The notes: generated from the sequence alone by a model not told the origin. A DNA stretch of 64,000 nucleotides from an uncultured Acidimicrobiales bacterium (GCA_905480195.1 CAJQPN010000017.1:25373-89372), one strand, 5' to 3'. Numbered from the stretch's first letter, positions 1 through 8,757 are shown. Program-made: numbers and translations.

Positions 1-540
1 CCGTAGAGACGGGTTGGGGCCGTTCGTCGCGATCCGCAAGATCGATGCTTGCTGCACAAAGCATCGCCACGAGATATCGATCGACACGCCGAGTCCCCAG
101 GCCGCTGCTGCCTTGATCGGCGAAACATGGCTTACGAGGACGACGTCACGCTGGGCAGCTTCATCGGCTAGTTCATCGAGCAACTCCCACACCCGAGCAG
201 CAAGTTGGTCGTGGCTTTCGCCACCAGGTGGTGCCCAAGAGTTGTCGTTGCGCCATTCGGCCCAGGTCTGCGGCGCCACCTCTTTGACCGGCACGCCCTC
301 GAGTTCGCCGTAGTCGATCTCGAGGAGCCGATCGTCGGTCTCGTGGTCGGCGTCGATTGCATCAGCTGTCTGGCGGCACCGCAGGAGCGGACTCGAGATG
401 ATCCTTGCACCCTTTGGAAGCGCCTCGGCGATCGCCGCAGCCTGCTCGCGGCCGAGATCATCAAGTCCGGGATCGCGACGGCCAAGGAGCTGGCCGGCAG
501 CGTTGGCAGGCGTCCGACCGTGACGAGCGACAATGAGCAT
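1..540 (-). CDS. Histidine phosphatase (phosphoglycerate mutase) family protein, 3' end cut by window edge
   Basis: The frame opens with ATG and stays open for 180 codons to the first base of the window, so the stop lies outside. The start MLIVARHGRT carries the RHG phospho-histidine motif. SSPLLRCRQTA supplies the second arginine region, a YGELEG segment supplies the acidic residue, and VSHVSPIKA supplies the distal histidine, which together make the complete histidine phosphatase active site. Such enzymes remove phosphate from small metabolites; actinobacterial relatives include CobC-like alpha-ribazole phosphatases and the phosphatase half of RNase HI fusions. No RNase H domain is fused here. 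The ATG overlaps the TGA of the upstream membrane protein (TGATG), so the three-gene set is translationally coupled. The exact substrate cannot be told. Confidence 0.85.
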   Translation of the reverse strand, partial: MLIVARHGRTPANAAGQLLGRRDPGLDDLGREQAAAIAEALPKGARIISSPLLRCRQTADAIDADHETDDRLLEIDYGELEGVPVKEVAPQTWAEWRNDNSWAPPGGESHDQLAARVWELLDELADEAAQRDVVLVSHVSPIKAAAAWGLGVSIDISWRCFVQQASILRIATNGPNPSLR

Positions 541-1028
541 CAGCGGAGCCGATCGGATGGAACTCGACCAGTACGAACGAATGCCCGCCGATTGGCTGGA
601 TCATCGAAGCCGAGTCGGCGGGCGAGAACGAACGCAGCAACGATCGCCGCGAGTTCCAGCGCCACAAGAACGCTCAGCGGTCGGTCGTACTCGGGCAGTG
701 GACGCTCGGCGATACCGTCCAACCCTGCGAAGGGCCACCAGAACAGCTCGGTGCGGGCCCACACACCGGCGACGATCAAGAACACGAAGCTTCCGATCGG
801 AACACCGAGCCAGCGGCGCCGCACCAGTCGACGGCCGACGGTGAGCACCATGACGATGCCCATGAGCAGCACCGGGCCAAGAAGGGTGTGCAGCAGCAGG
901 GGTCGAAGCGTCAGCGCTTCGACCAGCGGCAAGACACCGCCGAGTGCCACCCATCGGTAGTCGACTGCCGGGGAGTCGAACACGAACAAGACGACACCCA
1001 TCGCGGCGACCGCGAAGAACACGAACAC
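540..1028 (-). CDS. Predicted membrane protein, about four TM segments
   Basis: This is a 162-residue protein with hydrophobic stretches at about residues 2-17, 25-65, 75-97 and 117-136, so it is an integral membrane protein of three to four helices ending in a basic tail. I recognise no family. The GTG start lies one base after the stop of the zinc-ribbon gene, and the stop overlaps the start of the histidine phosphatase gene, so it is the middle gene of a tight operon. An in-frame ATG ten codons in (MGVVLFVF) is an alternative start, but it would remove most of the first helix. Confidence 0.6.
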   Translation of the reverse strand: MFVFFAVAAMGVVLFVFDSPAVDYRWVALGGVLPLVEALTLRPLLLHTLLGPVLLMGIVMVLTVGRRLVRRRWLGVPIGSFVFLIVAGVWARTELFWWPFAGLDGIAERPLPEYDRPLSVLVALELAAIVAAFVLARRLGFDDPANRRAFVRTGRVPSDRLR

Positions 1029-1029
1029 G

Positions 1030-1737
1030 TCAGCGAAGGACGATCCGGCCGCACTCGCTGCACGACACAGGATCGGTTCCGTCGAGGTGCTTCAGTCGAT
1101 CGACTTCCATCGCGGGCATGATCGAGGGGCAGCCCACGCAACGCGAGCCGTTGAACTGCACGGCGGTGGCGGCGCCGAATGCCGGACGAAGCCGTTCGTA
1201 CTCTGCCAGTAGGGCATCGTCGACTTCGCCGACCCTGGCCGAACGGTCGGCGACCACCTGTTCGAGTTCGGCGTCGATCTCGGCTTCGAGGGCACCGATC
1301 TCGGCTTGCAGCGCCGAGACTCGCTGATCGGCGCTCTCTCGCGCGGCTTCGAGTTCAGCGATCTGCACTGCGAGCACTTCGGCCTCTTCCATTGCTTCGA
1401 GCGCTTCATCTTCGAAGCCACTCTGCCGTTTGCGCAGCGTGGCAATCTCGTGCTGCAGCGCCTCGAGTTCCTTCAGGCCCTTTACATCTCCACCGTAAAG
1501 CTTCGCCTCGTCTGTATCAGCCCGGTCAGAAACGATCTGCGCTTCGTTTTCGAGTCGTCGCTGACGGTTTGCCACATCGACGCGAACCACTGCCACCTTG
1601 TCGATCTGGTCCTGCTCGGCTCGCTGGTCGGAGAGCGCCTGCTCGAGCGCGGCTCGCTCCTGCAAGTTGTCCCGCCGATGCCGAAGCTGATCGGCAGCAA
1701 CGTCGAGGTGCTGGATGTCGAGGAGGGCGTTGGTCAT
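1030..1737 (-). CDS. C4-type zinc ribbon protein with long N-terminal coiled coil
   Basis: The 235-residue protein has a long charged helical region (about residues 15-165, rich in Glu, Ala, Gln and Arg heptads) followed by a C-terminal zinc ribbon, with CVGC near residue 199 and CSEC near residue 227. This is the layout of the HP0958/FlgZ-like zinc-ribbon family, thought to bind nucleic acid or act as a scaffold. In actinobacteria this gene commonly sits beside a histidine phosphatase or RNase H gene, and that arrangement is seen here. It is the first gene of the operon, read away from the 460-base gap on its right. Confidence 0.8.
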   Translation of the reverse strand: MTNALLDIQHLDVAADQLRHRRDNLQERAALEQALSDQRAEQDQIDKVAVVRVDVANRQRRLENEAQIVSDRADTDEAKLYGGDVKGLKELEALQHEIATLRKRQSGFEDEALEAMEEAEVLAVQIAELEAARESADQRVSALQAEIGALEAEIDAELEQVVADRSARVGEVDDALLAEYERLRPAFGAATAVQFNGSRCVGCPSIMPAMEVDRLKHLDGTDPVSCSECGRIVLR

Positions 1738-2198
1738 TCGTCGAGAGTCTGCGTCGTGGTGATGAAGGAGGACGACAACAAGAGAACCGTAGTGGTCCTC
1801 AGCGCTCGAGAACCTTCTTGCTCACCGTCTTCGTCCAAATCTATGGGCTCGAACAAAGCTGGGCACCCCCGACATCCTCGTTACCTGGGCTGCAGAGGCT
1901 TTCGATCAGGTCGTTGTCGTCGTCTTTTTCTTGCTCGTTCAGATCCGTTCACCCTGAACGCCGTGGTTGGTGAACGAGGTAGAGGCCGGGGCCATTTCGA
2001 TTGGAGTGAGACCTTGCGGGCGAATCAGCATCGAGATCGCCACATTGGACAAGCCCACGGCGAGACCGAGGCGAACACGTGAACAGTTCGAGGAGGTGCT
2101 CCGGACCCACCAACACTGCGGACGACCCCAGGGGCCACTCCCCCTGCTCAGGGCCGCCTGCGGCGACGACTTCGCCTCGGCCGTGACACGATGCAATC
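1738..2198. other. Intergenic region, divergent
   Basis: This gap of about 460 bases separates two divergent genes. No convincing coding frame is present: the overlapping frames lack recognisable protein and lack Shine-Dalgarno sites. I looked for RNase P RNA, SRP RNA, tmRNA and tRNA signatures and found none I would defend. It holds one notable inverted repeat (listed separately) and must carry the promoters for both flanking units. Confidence 0.5.
1946..1976. repeat. 8-bp perfect inverted repeat, possible operator
   Basis: CGTTCACC and GGTGAACG form a perfect 8-base inverted repeat around a 15-base spacer, in the gap between the zinc-ribbon and oxidoreductase genes. There is no T-run on either strand, so a factor-independent terminator is unlikely. 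A regulator site or a structured leader is possible. Confidence 0.35.
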
Positions 2199-3074
2199 GT
2201 GACAACGATCGGCATCATCGGAGGCGGTAGGGCCGCCACCCTCCACGCTGATGCTGCGCTGCAGATGCGCAGAATCGACCTGATCGGTGTTGGGGGCCGG
2301 CCAGGCTCCGCCGATCGCCTCGCTTCGGATGCAGGGGTCTCGAACTTGGCACTGCCGTTACTGTGTGAGGCAGACCTCGTGGTTATCGCCGTTCCGCCCT
2401 CGGAGGTCAGTGACGTTGCTGGCCTTGTTGCGAACGAGATTCTTCGCGGGTCACCGGTCCGTGCGGTGATGATCGAGCCGCCGCTGCGCTCCCTCCCCGT
2501 CCTGTCGGTCCCCACTGTTCTTGCGGCCAACCTGCTCCATGCGCCCGTCGTCAAGCAGGCACTGCGAGCCATTGCAGCGATGCAGGCACCACATCACCTG
2601 CAACTCCGAGTTCGCCAGCCTGCGCCGACTTGGGGTGCCCACGGCACGCCGGCGTTCGGTGGCCCCCTTCACGACCCAGGAATCAGGCTTGCGCCCCTGC
2701 TGCTCGCAGCAGCGGCCGAGACTGCGGTGCACGTCGAACAGGTCGAGATCGGGGGTGGTGTCCACGCAGCGATCGAGCTCGAATCCGGTCGTCGTGTCGG
2801 CCTCGATGTCGCATGGACCGAGGGACCGGCGCAGATCGAGCTCGAGGTCGCCGACGATGGCGGGGTGATTCTGCTCACGCTCGATCCTTTCCCCCACCTC
2901 GAAATCGACGGTCGCCACATCGAGCCACCCGATCTCCACCCGCTCGATGCGCTCGGCTTCGTCGGCCAACTCGACCGACTCAGCCGTACTGCCGACGGAG
3001 CCGACCCGTGGCCCTCGACTGCGACCGGCCTAGCGATCGAAGCGCTGTTTGACCTTGCGGCCAACGGTCCTTGA
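2199..3074 (+). CDS. NAD(P)-binding Gfo/Idh/MocA-like oxidoreductase
   Basis: The 291-residue protein starts (GTG) with TTIGIIGGGRAATLHADAAL, a glycine-rich Rossmann nucleotide-binding loop. A strand ending IAVPPSEV follows at about residues 64-72, the position where Gfo/Idh/MocA enzymes carry their cofactor-contact loop. The remainder is beta-rich and could be the second domain, but I cannot find the usual EKP catalytic motif; MIEPPLRS at about residues 91-98 occupies its place. Catalytic function is therefore uncertain, and it may be a degenerate or regulatory member. It reads towards the TetR gene 70 bases downstream. The start is chosen because it puts the Rossmann loop at the N-terminus. 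Confidence 0.6.
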   Translation: MTTIGIIGGGRAATLHADAALQMRRIDLIGVGGRPGSADRLASDAGVSNLALPLLCEADLVVIAVPPSEVSDVAGLVANEILRGSPVRAVMIEPPLRSLPVLSVPTVLAANLLHAPVVKQALRAIAAMQAPHHLQLRVRQPAPTWGAHGTPAFGGPLHDPGIRLAPLLLAAAAETAVHVEQVEIGGGVHAAIELESGRRVGLDVAWTEGPAQIELEVADDGGVILLTLDPFPHLEIDGRHIEPPDLHPLDALGFVGQLDRLSRTADGADPWPSTATGLAIEALFDLAANGP

Positions 3075-3084
3075 ACGTTGATTG

Positions 3085-3110
3085 AACACGTGCAATTATC
3101 TTTACGTGTT
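3085..3110. promoter_or_regulatory. Inverted repeat, likely operator of the adjacent TetR gene
   Basis: AACACGT and ACGTGTT form a perfect 7-base inverted repeat around an AT-rich 12-base spacer, about 35 bases upstream of the TetR start codon. The position and symmetry fit a TetR-family autoregulatory operator overlapping the promoter. The surrounding 40 bases are clearly more AT-rich than neighbouring DNA. Confidence 0.55.
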
Positions 3111-3144
3111 AAAGGTTGTGCCGACAACGATCCGCGAACGCGGC

Positions 3145-3771
3145 ATGAACGAACGCCGCGAACGCATCGTCGACGCTGCCGCCAACCTGGTCAGCAAAGG
3201 AGACGTCAGCGCGCTCACCATGCGCGCCCTCTCCGACGTCGCCGGTGTCAGTGTGCCAACCGTCTACAACCTCATCGGGGGCCGAGATGACGTACTCGTC
3301 GCCATCTGGGAACGGGCCGGCGAGGCAATCGAATCCGAGTTAGCCGCCCTCAGCGGTGAACCCATCGAGCGTTGCTTCCAGATCGCCGATCACTGCATCG
3401 CTCGGGTCACCGCCCCAACAAGCCTCATCCGCTCGATCTATGCCGAAGGACTCGGACCAGTGTTGTTCGCTTCGGACGCGGGGCCACTGCGCCGGTACGG
3501 CATGGCGACCGGTCTTGCGATTCTCGAAGCCACTGAGTGCGGAGACCTCGAGCCGGTCACTAGCGCACAACTCCTCGTCGAGTCGCTGATGAGCCAACTC
3601 ATCGTGCGTATCGCCCAATGGGTCTCAGCAGATCCGCCGCCCGATCCTGCCTACCCCCGCGCCGAGGCCGCGCATGCGGTTGCGCTGACCTTGATCGCGG
3701 TATCGACCGAGCAAACCCGACCGGACCTACTCCACCGCCTGAACACGGCACGAACCACTCTTAGCCACTGA
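3145..3771 (+). CDS. TetR/AcrR family transcriptional regulator
   Basis: The 208-residue protein has an N-terminal helix-turn-helix of TetR type: RRERIVDAAANLV, then LTMRALSDVAGVSVPTVYNL (about residues 29-48), where the YNL recognition helix is diagnostic. The C-terminal two thirds is a helical ligand-binding domain without an identifiable ligand. I start at the ATG giving MNERRERIVDAAA; an in-frame upstream ATG would add 21 residues that run through the palindrome. It lies directly upstream of the exporter operon, separated by about 20 bases, so it probably controls that operon as well as itself. Confidence 0.85.
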   Translation: MNERRERIVDAAANLVSKGDVSALTMRALSDVAGVSVPTVYNLIGGRDDVLVAIWERAGEAIESELAALSGEPIERCFQIADHCIARVTAPTSLIRSIYAEGLGPVLFASDAGPLRRYGMATGLAILEATECGDLEPVTSAQLLVESLMSQLIVRIAQWVSADPPPDPAYPRAEAAHAVALTLIAVSTEQTRPDLLHRLNTARTTLSH

Positions 3772-3792
3772 ACCTTTCCTCCGAGGACTTCC

Positions 3793-4599
3793 ATGACCCG
3801 AACCAACATCAATCGCCCTTCGAGCTCGCCCAACCCCAGAAGAAAAACTGGGCCGCGCACGACGGCCTTCCCCCACGTCTGCGAGAAAAGTGAGGGTCGA
3901 ATTCCTGTGCGCGTCGTGATCGCCATACTTGCGATCTCGTTGTTTGTCGCAGCGTGCGGAGGTGGCGATTCTGACGAAGCCGGGGCGGGTGCGGTCATCA
4001 TTCGCGACATCAGCGTCGACACGGTCGACGGGACCGATGTCACCGCGAACGAACCAGCGGACGGCACCAGTGTGGGCTCCGATGACGGCGATGACCAGGG
4101 CTCGGATGAAAGCGATAGCGACGACGAGCAGCCGACCGCGACGACCCTCCCCCAGGCCGACGTTGCCTCACCCCAAGAGGATCTGTTCGCAGCAGTAGAG
4201 GTCTTCCAGAGCTGCATGACCGCTGAGGGCATCGACTTCATTGGAGCACCCGATGCAAGCCTTGGCGCTGACGCGCCGCAAAATCAGCAGCCCTACATCG
4301 ATTCGTTGATCCGGTGTGCGACCCGCAGCGACATCCAGAACAAAATTGCTGCCGCACAAGCCGCACAAGCTGACCTCACGCCCGAAGAGATCGAAACCCA
4401 GAATCGAAGCTTCCTGCTGTTTCGCGACTGCATGATCGGGCGTGGCTGGTTTATTCCGGATCCGATTCCGGACGACACCGGGTTACTCTTCAGCCTCGCT
4501 CAGACCAGTGAATGGGAACCGCCAGCCGGTGAGCAGCTGATCGACTCCGACGATGTCGCGGCGTGCCAGGACGAAGTCGCCGCAAACGAGGACTCGTGA
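3793..4599 (+). CDS. Secreted lipoprotein, first gene of the MacB-type exporter operon
   Basis: The protein carries a hydrophobic segment followed by a lipobox (SLFVAAC, then GGG), so it is lipid-anchored on the outside of the membrane. A low-complexity Asp/Ser/Glu linker follows (about residues 95-113), then a small domain with four Cys that could form disulfides (QSC, IRC, RDC, AAC). I know no family name for it. The ATG used has GAGGA about seven bases upstream. A GTG at 3907 would give a more standard lipoprotein signal (VRVVIAILAISLFVAAC) and is a serious alternative start. Its stop lies two bases before the adaptor gene, so the pair is co-translated. It may be an accessory subunit of the exporter. 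Confidence 0.7.
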   Translation: MTRTNINRPSSSPNPRRKTGPRTTAFPHVCEKSEGRIPVRVVIAILAISLFVAACGGGDSDEAGAGAVIIRDISVDTVDGTDVTANEPADGTSVGSDDGDDQGSDESDSDDEQPTATTLPQADVASPQEDLFAAVEVFQSCMTAEGIDFIGAPDASLGADAPQNQQPYIDSLIRCATRSDIQNKIAAAQAAQADLTPEEIETQNRSFLLFRDCMIGRGWFIPDPIPDDTGLLFSLAQTSEWEPPAGEQLIDSDDVAACQDEVAANEDS

Positions 4600-4601
4600 C
4601 C

Positions 4602-6797
4602 ATGGGACGACTCACTCGCGCTCAGACGATGGGGATATTCATCCTCGTTATCATCATCGCCGGGCTCGTGATGGTCTGGCAGTGGACCAGTGACGAGGAC
4701 GCCGACCCGAGCAGCGAGATCGAACTGCTCGTCGACACGGTCGGACGTCAAACGCTGCGTGACGAGCTCACACTCAACGGCGAACTCCGCCGCGACGAAC
4801 TCCAGTCGATCAACTCGCCGTTCAACGGCCGCGTAAGCCAGGTCGCAACCGAAGATGGCGACGAGATTGCAGCCGGAGACGTCATCTTCGCTCTGGACGG
4901 CCGCCCGGCAGTCGCCGCAAATGGCGAATTCTCGTTTTATCGAACGCTCGACGTCGGATCCGATGGCCCCGACGTCTTCCAACTTGAACAGATTCTCGAC
5001 AGCGCAGGATACGACCCGGGCCTCGTCGACGGTCTCTACACCGAGGACACGCGCCGGGCGCTCCGGCAGTGGCAGGTCGACTACGGCTACGGCGGGGCCA
5101 CGCCCGAACCCGAAGAGACGATCGTCATCACCTTGACGAACGGGAACGGGTACACGGTCGGGAACAAGGACTCGAAGGCGATTCGAATCGGCCCATCCGT
5201 GCCGAGCGATCTGTCTGGGGCAGCTGACGGCAATCTGCCAAGCACCGCAATGGCCGTCGTGCCGGCGCAAACATCGCGCCCTGCGATCGGGGTCGCGCTC
5301 GCCGAGGACACCGTGGCCGAGGGCAACACGCTCGACATTACCCTGACGGCCAACCCGGCCCCCGACGCCGATACCCAGGTCAACCTGATTTTTGGTGGTG
5401 ACGCAACCGGTGGCAGCAGCGAAGACATTTCAGACCCAGACGTCGACGTCGACTACCTCAACGAGGCATTGGAAGACACCCCGATTCTTTGGCCGGCAGG
5501 TGAGACCTCATTCACCCTCTCCCTCGAGGTTCTCGCCGACGACCTCGACGAAGACGATGAAATCTGGACGGTCTCTATCGCTCCCGACAACGCCGCTGGC
5601 ACCAACTACAGCATCGCCCCAATCAATACCATGGCGGTCACCATCGTCGATTCGACGCCGAGCCGGATCCCAGTCTTGTCCGTGATGGTCGACGACAGAG
5701 ACGAACAGGTCGAGGAGGGCGAGGACGCCATCTTCACGATCACCGCCGACGACGAACTCAGCCGCGATGCGGAGGTTCGCTTCACGCTGATTGGCTCTGC
5801 CCAGGAGGGCGAGGACTACCCCGACCAAGACGACGACACGAGCATCGTCTTCCCCGCCGGCGAAATCGAGATCACGGTGCGGATTCCGACGCTCCAAGAC
5901 GATCGAATCGAACCGAGCGAGAACCTCGTCTTCCAGCTGAAGCCCGCACTCGGCGACGAGTACTCGACTGCCGACCCGACTACCGCAACCATCACCATCC
6001 AAGACGAGGACGATCCCGAACTCACCATCGTCGGGAGCGAAATCACTGTGCCCGAAGGGGGTGCCGTGGTGGTCACCATTCGCGCCGACGAGGCGCCAAG
6101 CCGTGATATCTCAGTCGACTATCAGGTCGGAGGTACCGCCACGATGGGCGTCGACTTCCAGGTCCTCACCGGCACGGTCACGTTCCCGGCGGGCCGAACC
6201 GAGGTTGACCTCGTCATCAACACGATCGACGACGACGTCTTCTTCGTTCCCAGCGACATGATCATCGCCGATTGGCCAGCTCGGGTCGGCACCGTCTTTG
6301 TCGACGAGGGACAGACCGTGCAGCTCGGCCAGACGCTGCTGAACCTCACGGAGCCGGAGTTCACGATCAATCTGATCGCGAGCCCAAGCGACCGGTCGAA
6401 GTTGGTGCTCGGCCAAGCCGTGACGGTCGAAATCGAGGCTGGCGATCAGAACGTCACTGGCACCATCACTGAACTTGACGACGCCGCGACCATCACTGAC
6501 ACCGGAACCGAACGCTACGAAGGGGTGGTCGAAGCCGACGGCGAACTGTTCGCAGTCGAAGGAGCGACGGTGAGAATCGAGGTCGTGCTCGATGAACGGG
6601 TCGACGCGATCGTTGTTCCACGAGCGGCGATCTACCAGAACGCAACGGGCGAGACGGTCATTCGGGTGATCGACCTCGACACCGGGGTACAGACTGAGGT
6701 CATCATCGAGACCGGCATTCAAGAGGGTTCCTTCACCGAAGTCGTCCGAGGCCTCGCCGGTGGCGAGAAGATCGTGGTGGATGTCACCGGCGGATGA
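4602..6797 (+). CDS. Membrane-fusion/adaptor protein with peptidoglycan-binding and Calx-beta domains inserted
   Basis: The 731-residue protein is an exporter adaptor with unusual insertions. In order: a TM anchor (about residues 9-27); a first lipoyl/biotinyl-like half-hairpin (NSPFNGRVSQVATEDGDEIA, about 70-105); a peptidoglycan_binding_1-like helical repeat (DSAGYDPGLVDGLYTEDTRR, about 126-163); three Calx-beta-type sandwiches (about 226-353, 355-476 and 477-552, each with an Asp/Glu-rich strand such as TITIQDEDDP); then the second biotinyl half (WPARVGTVFVDEGQTVQLGQ), a beta-barrel and a membrane-proximal domain. Ordinary MacA/HlyD adaptors have a coiled-coil hairpin between the two half-motifs. 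Here the insert is cell-wall-binding and calcium-binding-type modules, presumably suiting a thick actinobacterial wall. Start: ATG two bases after the lipoprotein stop. It overlaps the ATPase start by four bases. Confidence 0.8.
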   Translation: MGRLTRAQTMGIFILVIIIAGLVMVWQWTSDEDADPSSEIELLVDTVGRQTLRDELTLNGELRRDELQSINSPFNGRVSQVATEDGDEIAAGDVIFALDGRPAVAANGEFSFYRTLDVGSDGPDVFQLEQILDSAGYDPGLVDGLYTEDTRRALRQWQVDYGYGGATPEPEETIVITLTNGNGYTVGNKDSKAIRIGPSVPSDLSGAADGNLPSTAMAVVPAQTSRPAIGVALAEDTVAEGNTLDITLTANPAPDADTQVNLIFGGDATGGSSEDISDPDVDVDYLNEALEDTPILWPAGETSFTLSLEVLADDLDEDDEIWTVSIAPDNAAGTNYSIAPINTMAVTIVDSTPSRIPVLSVMVDDRDEQVEEGEDAIFTITADDELSRDAEVRFTLIGSAQEGEDYPDQDDDTSIVFPAGEIEITVRIPTLQDDRIEPSENLVFQLKPALGDEYSTADPTTATITIQDEDDPELTIVGSEITVPEGGAVVVTIRADEAPSRDISVDYQVGGTATMGVDFQVLTGTVTFPAGRTEVDLVINTIDDDVFFVPSDMIIADWPARVGTVFVDEGQTVQLGQTLLNLTEPEFTINLIASPSDRSKLVLGQAVTVEIEAGDQNVTGTITELDDAATITDTGTERYEGVVEADGELFAVEGATVRIEVVLDERVDAIVVPRAAIYQNATGETVIRVIDLDTGVQTEVIIETGIQEGSFTEVVRGLAGGEKIVVDVTGG

Positions 6798-7528
6798 CCG
6801 ACGCCCCGCTCCTGCGCCTTACGAACGTCTCCCGCATTTATGGCGAGGAGGTGAAGGTCCACGCGCTCAATGAGGTGTCGCTCACGATCGAGACGGGCGA
6901 GTTCATCTCGATCGTTGGCCCGTCGGGCTCCGGCAAGTCGACGATGCTCGGCTTGTTGGGCCTCCTCGACCTCCCGTCGCTGGGCACCCTCGAGGTCACG
7001 GGTACGTCGGTGAGCGACCTGTCAGACGGGATCCGGTCAGCGCTTCGCGGCGACGTAGTCGGGTTCATCTTCCAGCAGTTCCACCTGATCCCTCACCTCG
7101 ACGCCCGTCGAAACGTCGAGACCGCGCTCCTCTACCGAGGACTCACCACTCGCCAACGTCGCGAAAAGGCGATGACCGCGCTCGATGCCGTCGGCTTGGC
7201 CCCCCGCCACGAGCACCGCCCGGTGCAACTGTCGGGCGGAGAGCAACAACGCTGTGCGATCGCCCGCGCGATCGTGACCGAACCGCAGTTGCTCCTCGCC
7301 GATGAGCCCACCGGGGCCCTCGACAGCACGAACGCTGCGAATGTCATGGAAATCTTCCGCAAGCTCAACGATGGTTCGCGTGCAATCGCCATCGTCACCC
7401 ACGACCCGGCTGTTGCTGCTTCTGCAGACCGGCGGGTGTCGATGCGAGACGGCAAGATCGTTGCCGACGAGCGCCTGAGCGGCGGCCAAGTCATCTCGTC
7501 GTTCGGCGGAACGCTGGGAACGTCGTGA
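6794..7528 (+). CDS. MacB/LolD-type ABC transporter ATP-binding protein
   Basis: The 244-residue nucleotide-binding subunit has Walker A GPSGSGKST (about residues 42-50), a Q-loop FIFQQFHLIPHL, signature LSGGEQQR, Walker B LLLADEPTGALD and the switch histidine in IVTHDP. The FQQFHLIPHLDARRNVE and DEPTGALD stretches are typical of the MacB/LolD/FtsE class, which powers exporters or lipoprotein-releasing mechanotransmitters rather than importers. The gene overlaps the adaptor by ATGA at its start and the permease by GTGA at its end, so adaptor, ATPase and permease are made in step. Confidence 0.93.
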   Translation: MTDAPLLRLTNVSRIYGEEVKVHALNEVSLTIETGEFISIVGPSGSGKSTMLGLLGLLDLPSLGTLEVTGTSVSDLSDGIRSALRGDVVGFIFQQFHLIPHLDARRNVETALLYRGLTTRQRREKAMTALDAVGLAPRHEHRPVQLSGGEQQRCAIARAIVTEPQLLLADEPTGALDSTNAANVMEIFRKLNDGSRAIAIVTHDPAVAASADRRVSMRDGKIVADERLSGGQVISSFGGTLGTS

Positions 7529-8754
7529 GGAGTATCCGTGATCTCGTCGGCGTCGCCGTCAGCGGCCTCACCGCCCGCTGGAGTCGCACACTCCTGATCA
7601 TGCTCGGACCGATCATCGGTGTCAGCGCAATCGTTGCAGCAGTCGGCCTCACCGAGTCGGCGAAGGGTGACCTCCAGGCAACCCTTGCCGCGCTGGGCGA
7701 CAACCTCATTCGGGGCGAAGCATCAGGTTCGTTTGGTTCAGAACCGGCCTACCCAGAAAATGTCGTCGAGCGCGTCGCCAAGTTGGCCACGGTCGAAGGG
7801 GCCACGGCAACCAAGACGGTTTCTGGAGTAATCACCTCGCCATACGAGGCGGCCGAGAACTACTACACCGCCTTCCCGACCCCGGTCCTGACTGCTGACG
7901 AGCACTTTCTCGAGGTGATGCAGGTCGACCTCGTGACCGGACGTTGGCTCAACGATTTCGATCAGCAAACTGCGGCACGGTCCGCCGTGGTCGGCATCGG
8001 CCTCGCAGACGAGTTCGGATTCCGGATCGGACAGCGCACGATCCGTCTCAACGGCATCGACTACGGCATCGTCGGTGTCGTGGAGAGCTATCCACTCGAT
8101 TCAGTTTTTGACAATGCGGTGATCATCCCGGCCACGACCGCCGACCGGGACTTCGCCGTCGGACTCGAGCCCGACACCGTCTACGTGCGGTCCAACCCGG
8201 GCGAGACCCAACTCACCGCGGAGATCATGGGCACCGCTATCAACCTCGGTGACAGTGGGGCAACTGCAACCACGATCCTGAGCGATGCACTCGAAGCCGA
8301 AGCGGCCGCCGACAGCACCCTTCAGATCATCGTTGCCGCAATGGGGCTGCTAGCGCTGATCGTGGGTGGTGTCGGTATTGCAAACGTGATGTCGATCTCG
8401 GTGATACAGCGTTCTTCCGAGATCGGTATCCGCCGAGCGCTTGGACACCACCGATCACTTCTTGCCTGGCAGTTCCTGCTCGAGTCGGTCGCGGTCGGCC
8501 TGATGGGCGGCCTCCTTGGCGCCCTGTTCGGCGTTGGCATCGTGGTCTTCGCCAGCCGAATCGCAGGCTGGGTCTACGTACTCGCTCCAGAACTCGACCT
8601 TTTTGGCGTCGCGCTGCCGTCGCACTACCTCGGCGTGCCGACGCTCTACCTGATCGGCGTCGGAGCAGCGCTCGGCACCAGCGTATTCGCCGGCCTCTAT
8701 CCAAGCGTCAAGGCCGCCCGACTTGAGCCCCTCGAGACCCTGCGACTCGGTTAG
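7525..8754 (+). CDS. MacB-like ABC transporter permease (MacB_PCD + FtsX)
   Basis: The 409-residue protein has the FtsX-superfamily four-helix layout. One N-terminal TM (about residues 22-45) is followed by a large extracytoplasmic MacB_PCD domain (about 50-260), then three C-terminal TMs (about 266-300, 315-350 and 375-400). The SSEIGIRRALGHHRSLLAWQ coupling-helix region after the second TM is the typical FtsX/MacB ATPase contact, and the protein ends ARLEPLETLR, the common KAARLDPVEALR-type tail. Together with the upstream adaptor and ATPase it forms a tripartite-style exporter; the substrate is unknown. Its stop lies three bases from the stop of the converging F420/FMN protein. Confidence 0.9.
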   Translation: MRSIRDLVGVAVSGLTARWSRTLLIMLGPIIGVSAIVAAVGLTESAKGDLQATLAALGDNLIRGEASGSFGSEPAYPENVVERVAKLATVEGATATKTVSGVITSPYEAAENYYTAFPTPVLTADEHFLEVMQVDLVTGRWLNDFDQQTAARSAVVGIGLADEFGFRIGQRTIRLNGIDYGIVGVVESYPLDSVFDNAVIIPATTADRDFAVGLEPDTVYVRSNPGETQLTAEIMGTAINLGDSGATATTILSDALEAEAAADSTLQIIVAAMGLLALIVGGVGIANVMSISVIQRSSEIGIRRALGHHRSLLAWQFLLESVAVGLMGGLLGALFGVGIVVFASRIAGWVYVLAPELDLFGVALPSHYLGVPTLYLIGVGAALGTSVFAGLYPSVKAARLEPLETLRLG

Positions 8755-8757
8755 CCA

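Noticed and set aside
1738..2198. RNase P RNA, SRP RNA or tRNA in the 460-base gap
   Set aside because: Some GAGG and TCCGGA motifs recall RNase P or SRP RNA, but the conserved cores are absent.
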